Below, piece after piece: positions 21,801 through 34,500 of a stretch of DNA of 64,000 nucleotides; positions within the stretch are counted from its first letter, which is position 1, and the number at the start of each line of letters is the position of its first letter. The stretch covers positions 17,872,001 through 17,936,000 of the forward strand of contig CM050447.1 of the NCBI GenBank assembly GCA_027563935.2. The letters are read 5' to 3'. The stretch is from Costus lasius (lineage: Eukaryota > Streptophyta > Magnoliopsida > Zingiberales > Costaceae). A model generated the notes under the pieces. That model did not search any database. It was not told where the DNA came from and was given only the letters and a program-made list of their open reading frames with translations. The position numbers were made by a program, and so were the translations under genes.

Positions 21801-24727
21801 TTTTCGGAGGATCTCGGTGGGCTCGGCTCGTGGAGTAGTGGCATGCTACAAGGGCAAACCCTCTCCCGGATCTATCGTGTGTAATGTTAGTAGGGCGTTT
21901 TTCCTGTGTAGTAATGGATAGGGATTTTGCCCACCATTCAGGCTTCGTGTGGCATTTCGTTCGGACGGCTCTTTGCGCTATTTGTCTGCATATGTGTAGT
22001 GCGAGTTGTGTTTAATTTGCAGGTGCTTACTCAAAACGCATCGACACCCTCGAAGGTATTCGAGGGTCTGCTCGCTGCAAAGTCATAGACGTGTGTGCCG
22101 GCACCCTTGAAGGTGTTCGCCACCGTCTCCTTGAGATTGCTTAAGGCCGTGTCGGTGCCTATCTCGGCTGTGTAAAGAGAGAAGCGCGGGCCGTGGATGA
22201 GGAGATCTGCCAGTTGTGGGTTAATTTATTATTAAAAAAATAAATTTCTCATAATAGCTACTATCACCCGTAGCACCAATTTATTCCCAGTTGCATTCTT
22301 ATTCACGAGACCATCGAGTGTATCATGGAATATTATTCTAAGATGCTTGATAAAATGCTTGACCAACAAGTTCCATCTTAGTCAAAGGCATTTGTGGTGC
22401 AATCAAGTCATTCATAAGATTTTTTGCAGTGATAATAGTTTGAGGTACATAATATCTTTTTGATTAAAAGCAAACACTTTTCAAAATAACATGTTCTTTC
22501 ATAATACATTAGGAATAACACGGCAACACGAATGAGGCCCATAGTCTAGTCAGTTAGGTATTGTGAAATGAACAAGTAGTAGATGATTTAGTTGCGAAAG
22601 AGGTGTTTGTTAGGGGAACTCCTCTCACTCAACCTTCTTTTGACAAACAATCCCCTTTATCATGTTCTAATGAAAGCACAAAGCAATGACTTTTTGAGGA
22701 CCTCCTGCGTTTGTTAAATCCACTAGGACAACCACACTCTGATTGCTACGAAGACTACATTTCAAACCTAAGATCCATATTTCTTCACTTTGAGATTGTT
22801 TAGAGGGAAAGGTAATAATATATTTATACTTTATGCCTTGAGTTAGACATGGATACTCCCTTGCTAAGTTCTTTAGACGTGATCTTGAGCTACTCCCTAC
22901 AACTTATCTCGATATTCCATTAGGGATCAATTAACCTAGATACTAGGTCTGGACTATGGAGTCCCCTCATTCAGCAGATGGAATGTCGATGTGCTCCATG
23001 AAGTTACTCACCTCTTTATAGGTGGTAGAAAATCCTCTATGAATAGTTCCCTCAACTCTTCCTACCTACTATTTTAGCTTATTTTGTACCCCTATATGAA
23101 TCTTAAATACCTAGACAAGATAAGCATTTTCTTGAACTAGTTCTAAGCATGTAAATTGACAAAAAGTTGAGGATAGATAGAAACCACCAAATTGGAAAAC
23201 AAACTAGTTGCTCTTGCTTGTCATGAGCATTCCACGTGGACCTCCAGAGCCTACATTAATTGGTTCAACTTGACAACTTGGAACCATGCATTCCCCTATA
23301 GACTTATTACCTATGAATGCTCAAGGATATATTTTAAAATTGTGATATGTGATATTATCGCACCATTCTTTCATCACATCTTGTTTGATGACCTTGCAAA
23401 ATCGTATTGGAATTCCTGTTGGTGCTTGAATGTAACTGCATTCTAACTTATGCTTTCAAGGATTTATTCAATCCTTGCTAATGGATGCCTCTATGGGGCT
23501 TCCGACCCTCTCCCGTTTATACGCAGATCTTACATGCACCTACATATACAAACGATCGTGCTTTCTTGGTCTCAATTGCTAGATTCTCACCTCTCCAAGT
23601 CCAATGTGGTATGTTAGATATGCACCACCAATCATCTCTTTGTTTGGTCTCTTATTACAGAGATCCAAAAAATTCATTTGGTGAGGTGGTGGTGTTTGAG
23701 CACCAACTAAAACATTGTCTGAATGCAAAATTGGTATATGCTTTTTTTATAGGTTCGTATCTTGGGTCCGTTGCACTTTGACTTTGAGGAGCTCGTACTC
23801 ATGGTGTTCCCACGATCTTAGTTTGTTCCTAATGGCTACTCTTTCATGGACCTCATCTTACGGTGGAGCTTGTGGATTTTGGGGAATGAAACAATCGATT
23901 GTTTCTAAATAGATCCAGAGATGCTAATTGATTACTGTCTTTGCTTTCACAGCATTCTAAGCGCTTACGTGTGCTTGGAGGAGAAATTGCCACACCTGAG
24001 ACATCAAGTTGGAGTCTTGGATTTCTTTATCACTTTCCCTTGCCTGAAGGGGATATTTCTCTCTTTGATCGGACATCCTTGGTCCAAGCTTTTAATATAA
24101 TTTTTCTTCATAAATAACATTTATTGGGCCAGGGGTATGCCTCCTTTCTCTTAGAAAGCTATTGTATATGTAATATTAAATTACACTATAATACACAAGA
24201 TATTACGTTGGCGGAATGCTTTTGAACTTCCGAATTACCCTTAAATGAACTTTAGTTTCCGTAGTATCTCAAAGATGTGCCCATCTGTAAAGAAAATAAG
24301 GAGTTCCTTTTATTGATTCCGTAAGTTTAACAATAAAGTATGACCTACCAAGTAGCATACTAGGTTTATATCTTTGGCGTTACTTGTATTAATTTCCTCA
24401 CCTGAAACTTGACATTATATTTGTGGCTTGTTTCATGACAGATCATTCACCTACGAGTAAGTTGCATTTTGTTGCCATCACTTGTTACAAACATTACTGC
24501 CTTAAAACATTTCAGGACACGTTTAGGTCATGATTGCTGTTGTTGTATGAAATTTAGGATACAAGACTTACATAATTAATGCCTTGGACCTTTCCGCCGA
24601 GCCGAATATATATGTTTCTGCATTCACTGATTTCTCATTGATCGTTGGCCGCTTGCAGGGTTCAGATGAGACACAGCCACTAGTCGAATCTCAGATATCT
24701 GCTACAGAATATGACAAAAGAGATTAA
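15842..24727 (+). CDS. UPF0729/C18orf32-like small membrane protein, 81 aa, four exons over 8.9 kb
   Basis: Exons are 15842-15844 (only the ATG), 15955-16032, 18653-18748 and 24659-24727. All joins are GT-AG and phase 0. The protein starts [14 protein letters not shown], matching the N-terminus of animal C18orf32 (UPF0729) as I know it. A hydrophobic segment (about 3-27) is followed by a basic, aromatic stretch [18 protein letters not shown], then PACPYKPA and an acidic/polar tail. The family is ~75-85 aa; animal members are linked to ER/lipid-droplet membranes, and the plant role is unknown. Intron 3 is 5.9 kb and carries repeat insertions. The start is inferred from the conserved MVCI, because the codon before GTGTGC must come from an upstream exon and ATG|GTTAGG is the nearest suitable donor. 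Confidence 0.8.
18749..24658 (+). other. 5.9-kb third intron of the C18orf32-like gene
   Basis: Mostly AT-rich, with no host ORF of note. Two related stretches, near 20930-21050 and 22540-22640, share AACAAGTA(C/G)TAGATG and GGTGTT(TG)TTAGGGGAA phrases, indicating an old dispersed repeat interrupted by the GC-rich block at 21187-22211. Confidence 0.6.
21187..22211. mobile_element. GC-rich block within intron 3, probable LTR or transposon fragment
   Basis: A ~1-kb GC-rich island with sharp edges in AT-rich intron DNA. It is bounded by TGTCTGCCC at the left and TCTGCCA at the right, that is TG...CA. Short ORFs on both strands have no family resemblance. The flanks do not form a clean target duplication for these ends, so the class stays uncertain. 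Confidence 0.4.
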
Positions 24728-26845
24728 TATTGAGCATTCTTAGCTTTGCCACCAGAATAATTTTATGTACAAACATATTTACCTATGGTTTTTAGCATGT
24801 GATGAACATTTGAAAACGCTCAATCCTTAACACTGTCTGTAATTAGCTTGATATCAGCATGCTGACTATCTCTGAATATATCTGTGCTGCATTACTACTG
24901 GGGGCTTCATTTTGTGAAGTAGATGAGAAATGGTCTCCATTGAATTGGTCGTTGCTTCTGTCATCTGAGGTGCTATGTGCCTACCTGATGCTAAAGTGCG
25001 CTGGCTGTCGGGTTGAGGTACATGCGTTGACGCAGGCACGGATCTGTCTCTTCTCCCCTTTCTATTTTTTTTTCTTCAGATCTGCCTCATGCTGCGAGGA
25101 TCAAGGGGTGTAAAATTCAATGGTGTGCCTTTGCATTTTTATAACTTGGCACGTGACGCAATAATGCACAAAACGGGCTACATCTTAAGTGATGGATGTA
25201 CATGGGAACAAACAACCTTTCACCTAATGACTTGATTATTTCGGGGGAAAGTTAAAAAAAAAAAATAGGAAAGAAAGGAATATAGATTTGTTTACTTGGG
25301 CGAATGAATAATTTAGAAGGAAAAATAAGAGGGAAAGTTAGTCATTAATTTTTCTATTTGTTTTCCACCCAAATCGAACAGAAAGCTTAAACTATGACTT
25401 AATTTTACTAACTTCACACCTAATTTTTCACTGCACCACTATTTATTCTCGCTCAATACGAGCTTTTCTCGACTACTCATCCTTGTGATCGCTGCTTGAG
25501 CTCGCCACCATTGCTCGTTCATGCAACTGCTGTTTGTTCTCGCCGTCGTCGCTCGTATTTAATATTTAATAATTAATAATTTTATGATATTATATATTTA
25601 TACATATATATAATATGAATAAAAAAATAAAAATTGGGATGTATATATCAATCTTTCAAAATTTCTTTTCATTCAAGTAAATATAAGGAAGAAAAATCTA
25701 TAATATATTCCATCCATCTATTTTTTTTTTTTTCTTTTCTTTTTTTCTTTCCTTTGTACTTTTCATTCGTCCAAGTGGTCTAAAAGAATATGATTAATTT
25801 TGGATTAAACCAATTCACTCCGTTAAGTTCTTTATCAAATGAAACTGTTGTTTATAAGTAGGTTAATTTTGATAGCGAAAAGAATGGAAACATAAGAAAG
25901 GACTATTAGAAGCAAGAATAAAAAGTCCACGGAAAAAAGAAATGGAAATTAATGAAGAGGATAATTAGATTTTATAATTTACATATACATGAGCATTGAG
26001 GAGGGAACGTTTTCGCCCCTCACTTGGATTTGCATTTAAATGCAACTTAATCGATTCCACCTAATTCTCCCCTTCTGGGTTCTTCTACCACAATCAACAT
26101 ATGTTATCCCTTCACTAAATATGTGAATTTTCTGTTTATGCATTCTCTACTCTTTTTTTTTTTTTTTTTTTTTTTGGCTCAACTCATTTTTTTTTTCAAT
26201 TTATACTATGCGGTGCAAACCCTACTAGTCTCTGTCGTTTCTATATCAGTGATCCTGTGAAGATAAGTTTTCTCAAAGTGAAAATCTATGCACAATAATG
26301 TCAGATCTTTGACTTTCATTGTTATACCATCTGGACTTCATGATTTCTATAATCGTAGATTGTGCATGCTTTGGAAAGTTCAATCGTTCCAAAAGATATT
26401 CTGTATCAGGCTCTATTATTGCTCTCGTAACACTCATCTAAAATTTCCATCTCCCAATTATTTGGAGGATCTTCACTGTGCAAATATAGCCATTAGAGAA
26501 TCTCTAGCATTCTCTAAATCCAAAGAGAAGTGAAATTAATTTAAAAAAATAAAAATATATTAGTCCAAAATGAGGAGGTAAATTCTCATAGAAAAAAATT
26601 CTGTGTTCTCAATTTCAGAATTCAGATTTCAGAATTATGACACAAGTAGTTGAATCTCAAACAAAATAATCAGCTGCTGCGCATCGTAAATTCCTCCTCC
26701 TCCTTGGGATCGTCATCCAAAGGACAACCTCTGATTTGTTTGTTCCATAGTTAAATAAATGGGCCGTAACTTCTTCCCCACTCTATAATAATGCACAGTG
26801 CCTGCCTGCTGTTGCTTTGCAATTCCCACACGTTTCACTTCCATA
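24728..26845. other. Intergenic: 3' region, a MITE candidate and a poly(T) run
   Basis: It holds the 3' UTR of the C18orf32-like gene, the inverted-repeat element at 25284-25785, a 23-base T run (26153-26175), and the promoter of the carboxypeptidase gene. I see no other gene. Confidence 0.5.
25284..25785. mobile_element. Candidate ~500-bp MITE with imperfect terminal inverted repeats
   Basis: The left end reads ACTTGGGCGAATGAA and the right end, reverse-complemented, ACTTGGACGAATGAA, each followed by purine-rich A/G tracts. The interior is AT-rich without an ORF. The word GAATAT flanks both sides (25278-25283 and 25786-25791) and may be part of a target duplication. Superfamily not determined. 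Confidence 0.55.
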
Positions 26846-29800
26846 ATGATGGCGCCTCCTCCTGTTCAATGTTTCCTCCTCCTCTCTCTTCTTTTTTGCT
26901 CTTGTTACTTCGCCGCCCAGGCCGCCGGCACCGCCGACAGATCCGAGCAATGGGGCTACGTCAGAGTCCGACCGAGTAAACTCTTCCGCCTGCTCTTGAA
27001 TCACTGAACTGCGTGTGCATTTATGTTGCAGTTGTAATTGCCGTTGAGCTAAATATGCAGAAGCCCACATGTTCTGGTGGCACTACCGGAGCCCCAAAAG
27101 AGTCGACAACGGCAGCAGTCCATGGCCGACGGTGCTCTGGCTGCAGGGTGGACCTGTAAGGCAAACTTTTGATACAGTATGTTGTTATTTGACGAATGTT
27201 ACTGTGCTTAATCCGAGATGACATGTGTTCGCTTCAAGGGTGGCTCCGGCGTGGCGATCGGCAACTTCGAAGAGATTGGACCGTTGGATTCCAATTTAAG
27301 GCCTCGGAATTCGACCTGGCTGCAAGTTGCTGACCTCCTCTTCGTGGTAGACTGAGTTGCAATAATCGATTGAGATTTGAATTCTCTTGATGTGTTTATG
27401 ATTGTTTTTAGTTTTATGGAAAATCCAGGACAATCCGGTGGGAACAGGTTATAGCTTTGTGGAGGACGAGAGTCTGTTTGTGAAGAGTGATTGGGAGGCA
27501 GCCAAAGATTTGACCACTCTTTTGAAGAAGCTCTACAACAGGAACCAAACATTGCAGAAGAGCCCATTGTTCATTGTAGCGGAGTCTTACGGAGGGAAGT
27601 TCGCTGTCACCGCAGGCTTGTCGATCGCTGAAGCCATTAAGGCTGGGGAATTGAAGCTCAAGCTGGGAGGTGTTGCATCTTTTTCTCTCATCTTTATGTA
27701 ACTAGCTGCTGCATGTTGTGCAATTGAAAAGGATTCCTTCAGATGGTTACAATTTTGTGTGTGCAAACAGGCATTGCTTTGGGAGATAGCTGGATTTCAC
27801 CAGAGGATTTTGTGGTAACTTTTTCAGAACTGGTAGGCTATAATGATGATTCATAATAGCAGAGTTGATTGATTTTGTGAATTGAGTTGATGCAGTTCTC
27901 TTGGGGACCTCTTCTTCTCGATGTCTCAAGGCTTGACAAGAAAGATGCAGAGCAATCAAACACGTAGACTCTTTTTTTTTTTCTTCTTCTTTTAATTACC
28001 TAGGAGTAGAATTTGATTTCCAAAAAGAATCAGTGGTGACATAGATGCTATAAATCTCAGTTTGGCTGAAAAGATTAAACGAGAAATAGCAAAAGGACAG
28101 TACAACGATGCAACAAATTCATGGGATGAGTTGGAGTCATTTATTATAAATAGCAGCAATGGTGTTGTAAGTAGCCATGAATCTGAGCACACAACGTTCC
28201 TTCCTCTGTTGATATGTTCAACTTGTACAGAACTTCTACAACTTCTTGCTGGATTCTGAAAGCGATGCTGCATCATCGAACGCAGCTGAAGCACCAAGAA
28301 AGTTATCTATGATGGCATATCCTATGTACTTCGCCTCCAAGGCTTCCACCTCTGGTGGGATTTCAGATCTCATGAATGGTGTAATCAAGAACAAATTAAA
28401 GATAATCCCAAAAAACGTTAGGTAGGCTTCACTCTACAGAAGCTGTGCGATTCTTGATTGAAGATTGATCTCATACTATTTCTTTTTGCAGCTGGGGAGG
28501 GCAGTCTGGCCTTGTCTTTACTTATCTTTCGAATGATTTCATGAAGCCGAGAATCAATGAGGTACTCGTGATCCTTTGCAATGGTTGCAGCTGTTTCTAC
28601 TGCTTCAATGCTGACTGCTGGGATGAAACCAAACTTGCAGGTCGATCAACTCCTTTCCCTGGGAATCAATGTCACCATCTATAATGGACAGGTATGAACT
28701 GCATCTTTAATTGCTAGCCATCAGTACTCATTGACCCCACAGAAAGGAAACTCGTGATCTTCGTAGTGTGCACTCTTAAAACTTTTTAACATGGTGAAGA
28801 AAACGACTATCTGGTACTGTATCCTCCATTCAAATTTTCATCCTCAATGATTGATATCAGAGTTGAGGTACCACTTCGGACCAAACAAAGTCAATGCTTA
28901 TTAAATCAGTGTTTTCTGGTTGTCCTCTTTTATTGGACGTTTCTGTTTAACCCATTCATACTTGATGCACATAATGTGCAAAGTTGAAGATCAATCATTT
29001 ATTGCAAAAGAAATGCCTTGAACCCGAAGAATAATGAAATTTTCAAAATTCTTAAGAGCATAGTATTTTGATAATTAAGCACATACGATGGTTGTGTGCA
29101 TAAAAAATTGCTAGATTTTGATTCAACATTGAAAAACCAAATTAGGCAACAATGACATGTGAGCAACCACCAGAGAGGAGGAGACAAGGAAAAGAACAAA
29201 ACTCTCTTGATCCAAAGTCCAAACGCTTTCTAAATCATGTCTTGGCACTGGGGTGTCTGCAAAGTACTCACAAAATGTAGGCCTTCATCAGGACATATAT
29301 GACACCTTCATTGAAATGATGGTGATCTCAAATTAACCCTCATCATGAAATACAGCAACACCACCATGTTGGTCTACCTTTCATTATCTTTTTCTTGAAA
29401 AATCTCTACTTCGAAATTATTTCTGAGTTCTTTATCTATGTAAAGGTTGATCTGATTTGTGCAACCAAGGGAACTGAGGCATGGGTTCAGAAGCTCAAGT
29501 GAGTGAGCATAATAAACTACATCTTTCTTCTTCTGTTTTTTTATTAAAAAAATATACAATATTTTTTCTTTTTTTTGTATTTAGGATCTTTTTTACTGCT
29601 TTTTTCAGATGGGTGGGGCTGAAAAGTTTCAATAGCATGGACCGGAAGCCTTTATACTGTGATGATGAGCAAGTAGAAATCACCAAGGGCTTCCTCAAGT
29701 CTTACCAGAACTTGCATTTTTACTGGATCCTCGGGGCAGGACACTTTGTATGTGTTGAGTAATTGATGAGATTTTACATGAGCTAAAAGGGACAGATGAA

Positions 29801-29969
29801 AACTTTTCTGAATACGGTGCGCTGATTGATGCAAAGATTGAATAGTGTGATGACTCCTGTCTCTGTGTTTCTGCAGGTGCCAGTGGACCAACCTTGTGTT
29901 TCACTGAAGATGATTACTGACATTACGCAATCTCCAACAGTATCTTCCCAGAGGAGGAAAATGCACTGA
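26846..29969 (+). CDS. SCPL51: Serine carboxypeptidase-like protein, SCPL51/RISC type (peptidase S10)
   Basis: Thirteen exons: 26846-26975, 27061-27155, 27239-27346, 27429-27669, 27771-27814, 27896-27963, 28028-28166, 28231-28421, 28492-28561, 28641-28691, 29446-29498, 29609-29747 and 29877-29969. Every join keeps phase and gives 473 aa. A hydrophobic N-terminal signal peptide (about 5-27) points to secretion or the vacuole. Family marks are WLQGGPGGSGV (oxyanion region), DNPVGTGYSF, ESYGGK with nucleophile Ser164, NGQVDLIC with Asp381, and GAGHFVPVDQP with His442, a complete catalytic triad. The wording matches the retinoid-inducible serine carboxypeptidase/SCPL51 branch rather than the acyltransferase SCPLs. 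The substrate is unknown. The start could be the second Met, one codon later. Confidence 0.93.
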
Positions 29970-30376
29970 CTGCTAGACTGAAAGGAATTGAAAAGATGAG
30001 ATGCACACACAATTTATGGCTTGAAAAAGGTCCTTTTCCATCTATTGTTGGTTATTCTTTCTTTGATTGTTTGTCTTTTTAGATGAGAAGGGAACATTCA
30101 TGTACAGTGTACTGGTACGTCTCATACTCTGGCGGTATATTTGGGCTACTATTAAAAGTGAACATTGAGGCATAAATTCGCACTCAAAATGAGGGGACAG
30201 CCATGAAATATCACAAATAGGGGAATGTTTATTCAAAAATAAAACTGTGGGGTTTTGCTTATTCTACTAGTATTTCTTTTCTGAAAATAAATCTAAATCT
30301 TAATAATGAAATCTGGAGTGTTGGATATTGAGTTTACCGGGAATAGAAAGATTAGAAATGATATATTGGAAATAGT

Positions 30377-30407
<31 letters not shown>

Positions 30408-31464
30408 AATAATAATTAAAAATATTATTTTTTAAAAAAAATTATCCATAAAATTTATATGTACCATATAATCTGATGAAATCTATTTATATATATCCAA
30501 ATATTTTCTCTTTTTTTTTTTAATATAGTATCATAACAAGTTTTCTTAAGCCATAATTGCTTATCTTTATCAATTTCATTACTTTTCACTACTCGATTTT
30601 GTGTATGCAAGTTCTCTATCAATTTTATTATCCTTGTTGATGCTTCTATTTTCATGGGATCTCTCTCGATTTGTATCATATCTCTTTTACAACCTTATCC
30701 ATATCCCAAACTAGACATTATCATACAAACTCCAACAGAGGGAACATTGAAAATAATATTATTATAAACAATCATATTAAAATAAGTCAAATAAAGTAGA
30801 CATACATAATAGATAATAATTATAATTAATTACCTTTATATTCAAGACTATAGAGGTTATCTATTATATAATTCAATAAAATCTATTTATTATATAATAT
30901 TACATTATATTTTCTCATCTAAATATCTTCTCTCCTTTCTCTAATCAAGTTTAAGTTTCAAATTTTAAAACACAAAAAATCTAATCATGAGCCAAAAGTC
31001 CAACCCCTAGGAATAAAATATTTAATAAATGCAACATTAATGGGCCTATGTATAAAGTGATAGCAGACACATAAGTTGTTTCAAAAACTAGTTCCCTTTG
31101 AATGTTATAATTTCTCTACTGCTCCGGGTCCAGATTACATACTGCACCATGGACCAATCAGAGACAGAACGAATCTCCACTTCTATAGTGCCTCTCGATT
31201 AGAAAGATTTTACTTGGATGTTCCAAAGCAGGGCATGCGACAACCTGTGCATCTTCCAAGTTTCTAGTGTTGTCAATAGCCTCGGAAATGCTAGGTTGGC
31301 TTTGGACTGCTTCACAATAATGTTTCTTTTTGCTTCTAATCTCTATTCTCTGACAAAATAATTTCTTGTATTTGATAGTAGATGCATCTTCTGTCGATCT
31401 TCTTTTAATCAAGAATTTTCTCACCAGTAGAAAAGATATTCCAAACCACGGTATCCATCTTCTT
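29970..31464. other. Intergenic: convergent 3' ends, AT-rich with (TA)n
   Basis: The sequence is strongly AT-rich, including a (TA)n run near 30378-30404. It contains the 3' UTRs of the carboxypeptidase (+) and the anion transporter (-). No gene is seen. Confidence 0.55.
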
Positions 31465-31513
31465 TTAATCAAGAATTTTCTCACCAGTAGAAAAGATATT
31501 CCAAACCACGGTA
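31394..31513. repeat. 60-bp tandem duplication spanning the PHT4;4 stop codon
   Basis: Units 31394-31453 and 31454-31513 differ by only about three bases, all near the outer edges. The gene-proximal unit encodes the last residues and stop; the distal unit falls in the 3' UTR. Confidence 0.95.
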
Positions 31514-34500
31514 CCAATGATGTACAAGATCACAGATAACTTGAAAACATCATCCCAAGAGCCTGCCAATTAGGCAATTGAACAAAGAGAAAAAGGAGTA
31601 AGATTTTAAGCATTGGAAAGGCTGTCGTCATGTTTAATATATGATTATGGAGATAAGAAATAAATTAGAAGATCACCTCGTTGTAGGATGAATCCGGTTA
31701 TAGCAGTACCAAAAACACCAGCAAGAACTCCTGCCGTGTTCGATAGTCCCAGCAATACGCCCTGCATTTTCCAGTAAGCAGGAGCACATGAATTGCAGGA
31801 AATCAAAAGTTAACCTAGTTTCATGTTTGGAAACTAACTGTTGGCGAGTTTTCAAGTATGAACATGTCAATTTCCCAAAAAGACACAGGAGCTACACTTC
31901 TTATCTTTTCTTGTTCTTGAAATTTCTTCCTCTAAGTTTATTTTAATTTATTCTTTTTAGTTCTCAATATTGAAAGAAATTACAGTCTTTCACGAGAATT
32001 TGTTATGAAATTTTGATTAGAGCAACAAAAAAACTAGATTCAACCTCCACAGCATCGAATATTTGGCTTTGAACAAATTTTATTGCTTCTATATTCTGTT
32101 TTTTTTTAACTTCTTTATTTATCTATTATGAATTATTATGAAATTTCAGTGTTATATAATTTGGAATTTTTGTTCACACACTCAATGCACTTTTTGGGGG
32201 AAAGTTGACATGTTGATGGTCAACTTGTATCCTAAGATGTTTTTCCTATTGGGCTCTTAATTTAAAATATTTCAGCACAATTGACCTAGAAATTAATAGC
32301 ACAATTTTTTTTCTGAAGTTCCACTACATATATTTCAGGATAACATGAATCTTCGGATAATCCACTATATCTTTATAGTTCTTAGGTAAATGCCTGGTTA
32401 ACGATAGAGTAGGAACATACTGCATAGCGTGGTCCAATATCTTGGTGATTGGAGTATAGCCCAGACTGGGAAAAGGCATCACTACCCTGAAAGAAAAGAG
32501 ACGTCTGATCAACAAAGGAAACAGGTAGTAAGTTACTAAAAGGAACAAGGGAACCTATGTAACATTTCTATATGGGAAATGAAATTTATCTTTGTTAGGA
32601 CACGGTTTTTAGTTCACATGAAGCATCTTAATCTCCAATCATATTTTTTGACGTTGAAAGCATCATTAAAAAAAAGTGGCGAAAGATAAGAGCAGTCTTA
32701 AAAATAATGAAAAGGCAAAGACAAAGATGGAGCAAAATGTACATAATTTTACATTTTCCTCTTTTTTTTAATTTTAAATAAGGGCAGACTTGGATACTTC
32801 CCATTTTTACAAGCCAATGATAACAGTACCATGAAGCCGGGTCTAATTAAACTGGTTCATAGGCTCAAACCTGACTGCATGCCATGCATAGCACAGCTAA
32901 GGCTGGAGTGCGCACATGGCTCAGCTGTGTGAGAAAGAAAGCAGGCCCCAGGAAGCCAATTGACTGCATTATCTGCAAAAAGTTCAAAATGTGCAAATCA
33001 TGATCGAAATGTACATTAGCCATCTAAAGGTATCATAAAAACCTTTATAACAAATTAATGTCATTAAAAATAGATACTGAGAGCAGAAATATTCTAAAGC
33101 CTCGACTAGATCATGAGAAAGGAATTTAGGGATGGTTCATGGTAAGTATTGATGAAACAAGAAGTATAATTTAGGGATTAAGAAGAAGATTCGCAATAGT
33201 GCTTCCACAAAAAGATTGAATGATGATCAGAAAGATTGGACACCAAGAAATATTAAACTGAGAAGGGCAATTATTTTCTGCATATTGATCAGATGTTCGA
33301 GAGTTGATACTTACTTTACGGACGTTGGTTATAGAAAGACCTTTTGCCACAAGCGAATCAGCAATCCATCCTCCTATGTTTGCAAAGACAGCCATGGTTA
33401 ACCATGGCAAGACACAGAACAAACCAGACTCTGTGAGATTAAACTTCAACACCTGAGGGAAAAAAACGGTTTAATTAGATCTTTTGATAGTAAAATATGC
33501 TGCAACACAAAATGAGAAATTATTACATGTTATCATTACCAAAACTGTATACCACAATCAGGTAGAAGAAAGGAGCAATCGAACATCTTGAAATGGGACG
33601 AGATGTTTACTTTGTCTTAACATTTGCAATTAACTATAACTGTTGCCAACATCAGTGCCTTTAGAAACATTCAGGTTCGAACAATAAAAGACCCAATAAG
33701 ATATGACAGTGATTAATTAAAATAAAACCAAAATGATATATTCACATTAAAAAGGATATGTGAAACTTTATTGTACTTCAAGAAGTCTCAGCTAGTTGGA
33801 ATAGATAGAATAATAACCCGTAGGTCCAAGCTAATCTATTTAGGGTAAGTAAATAATTGTATCTTAGACTATGTAATTGTTACATTCGAGGTATATTTGT
33901 CATCAGGTAGGGCAGCCTCATGAAAGTACAGGCTTCTCTTAAAGGAAACGTGGTATGGGCAGGACCACCCAGTTTGATGAAGTGAATTGTATGTAATAGC
34001 ATGGAATGAAATACATTGGATATTTATTTTTTTTTATGAGAAGTGATGAAGGTGAGATTGTTTTCAACATTTAAGATCTTTATTTGAGAATCTTTACACG
34101 ATATGTTACAAATTATATATAATATTCAGACCCACTGCCTTCTTTGTGATTAAGGCAACTTAGTAGGACACGCAAAGTGTTTGCACATATACGAATCATG
34201 AAATTTTTAGACGAAACATAAACCTCAAGATTTTTGGAAGAGTTCTTTACTAATTGTACAGAAATTTTCGTGATTCAGTACTAAGACATATAGTAATAGT
34301 GGTTCTAATTCATAAAGAAGATTAAAAATTTCAGTTTCAACATCCACTAAACATATAAGTTAGCAATCTACACTTGAGTAAAAATTTTTGAAATAAGAAA
34401 TGTCAAAAGGAAACCACGTAGTGCCAGTTTTCTTATTCTCCGTGGTCTTTTTAATTCCAAAAGAACGTATAGGGCTTGTCAAACTCCATAATGCATCAAT

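Noticed and set aside
21184..22216. AGTTG direct repeat flanking the GC-rich intron block as a target duplication
   Set aside because: The boundaries it implies do not start TG or end CA and give no inverted ends, so the match may be chance.
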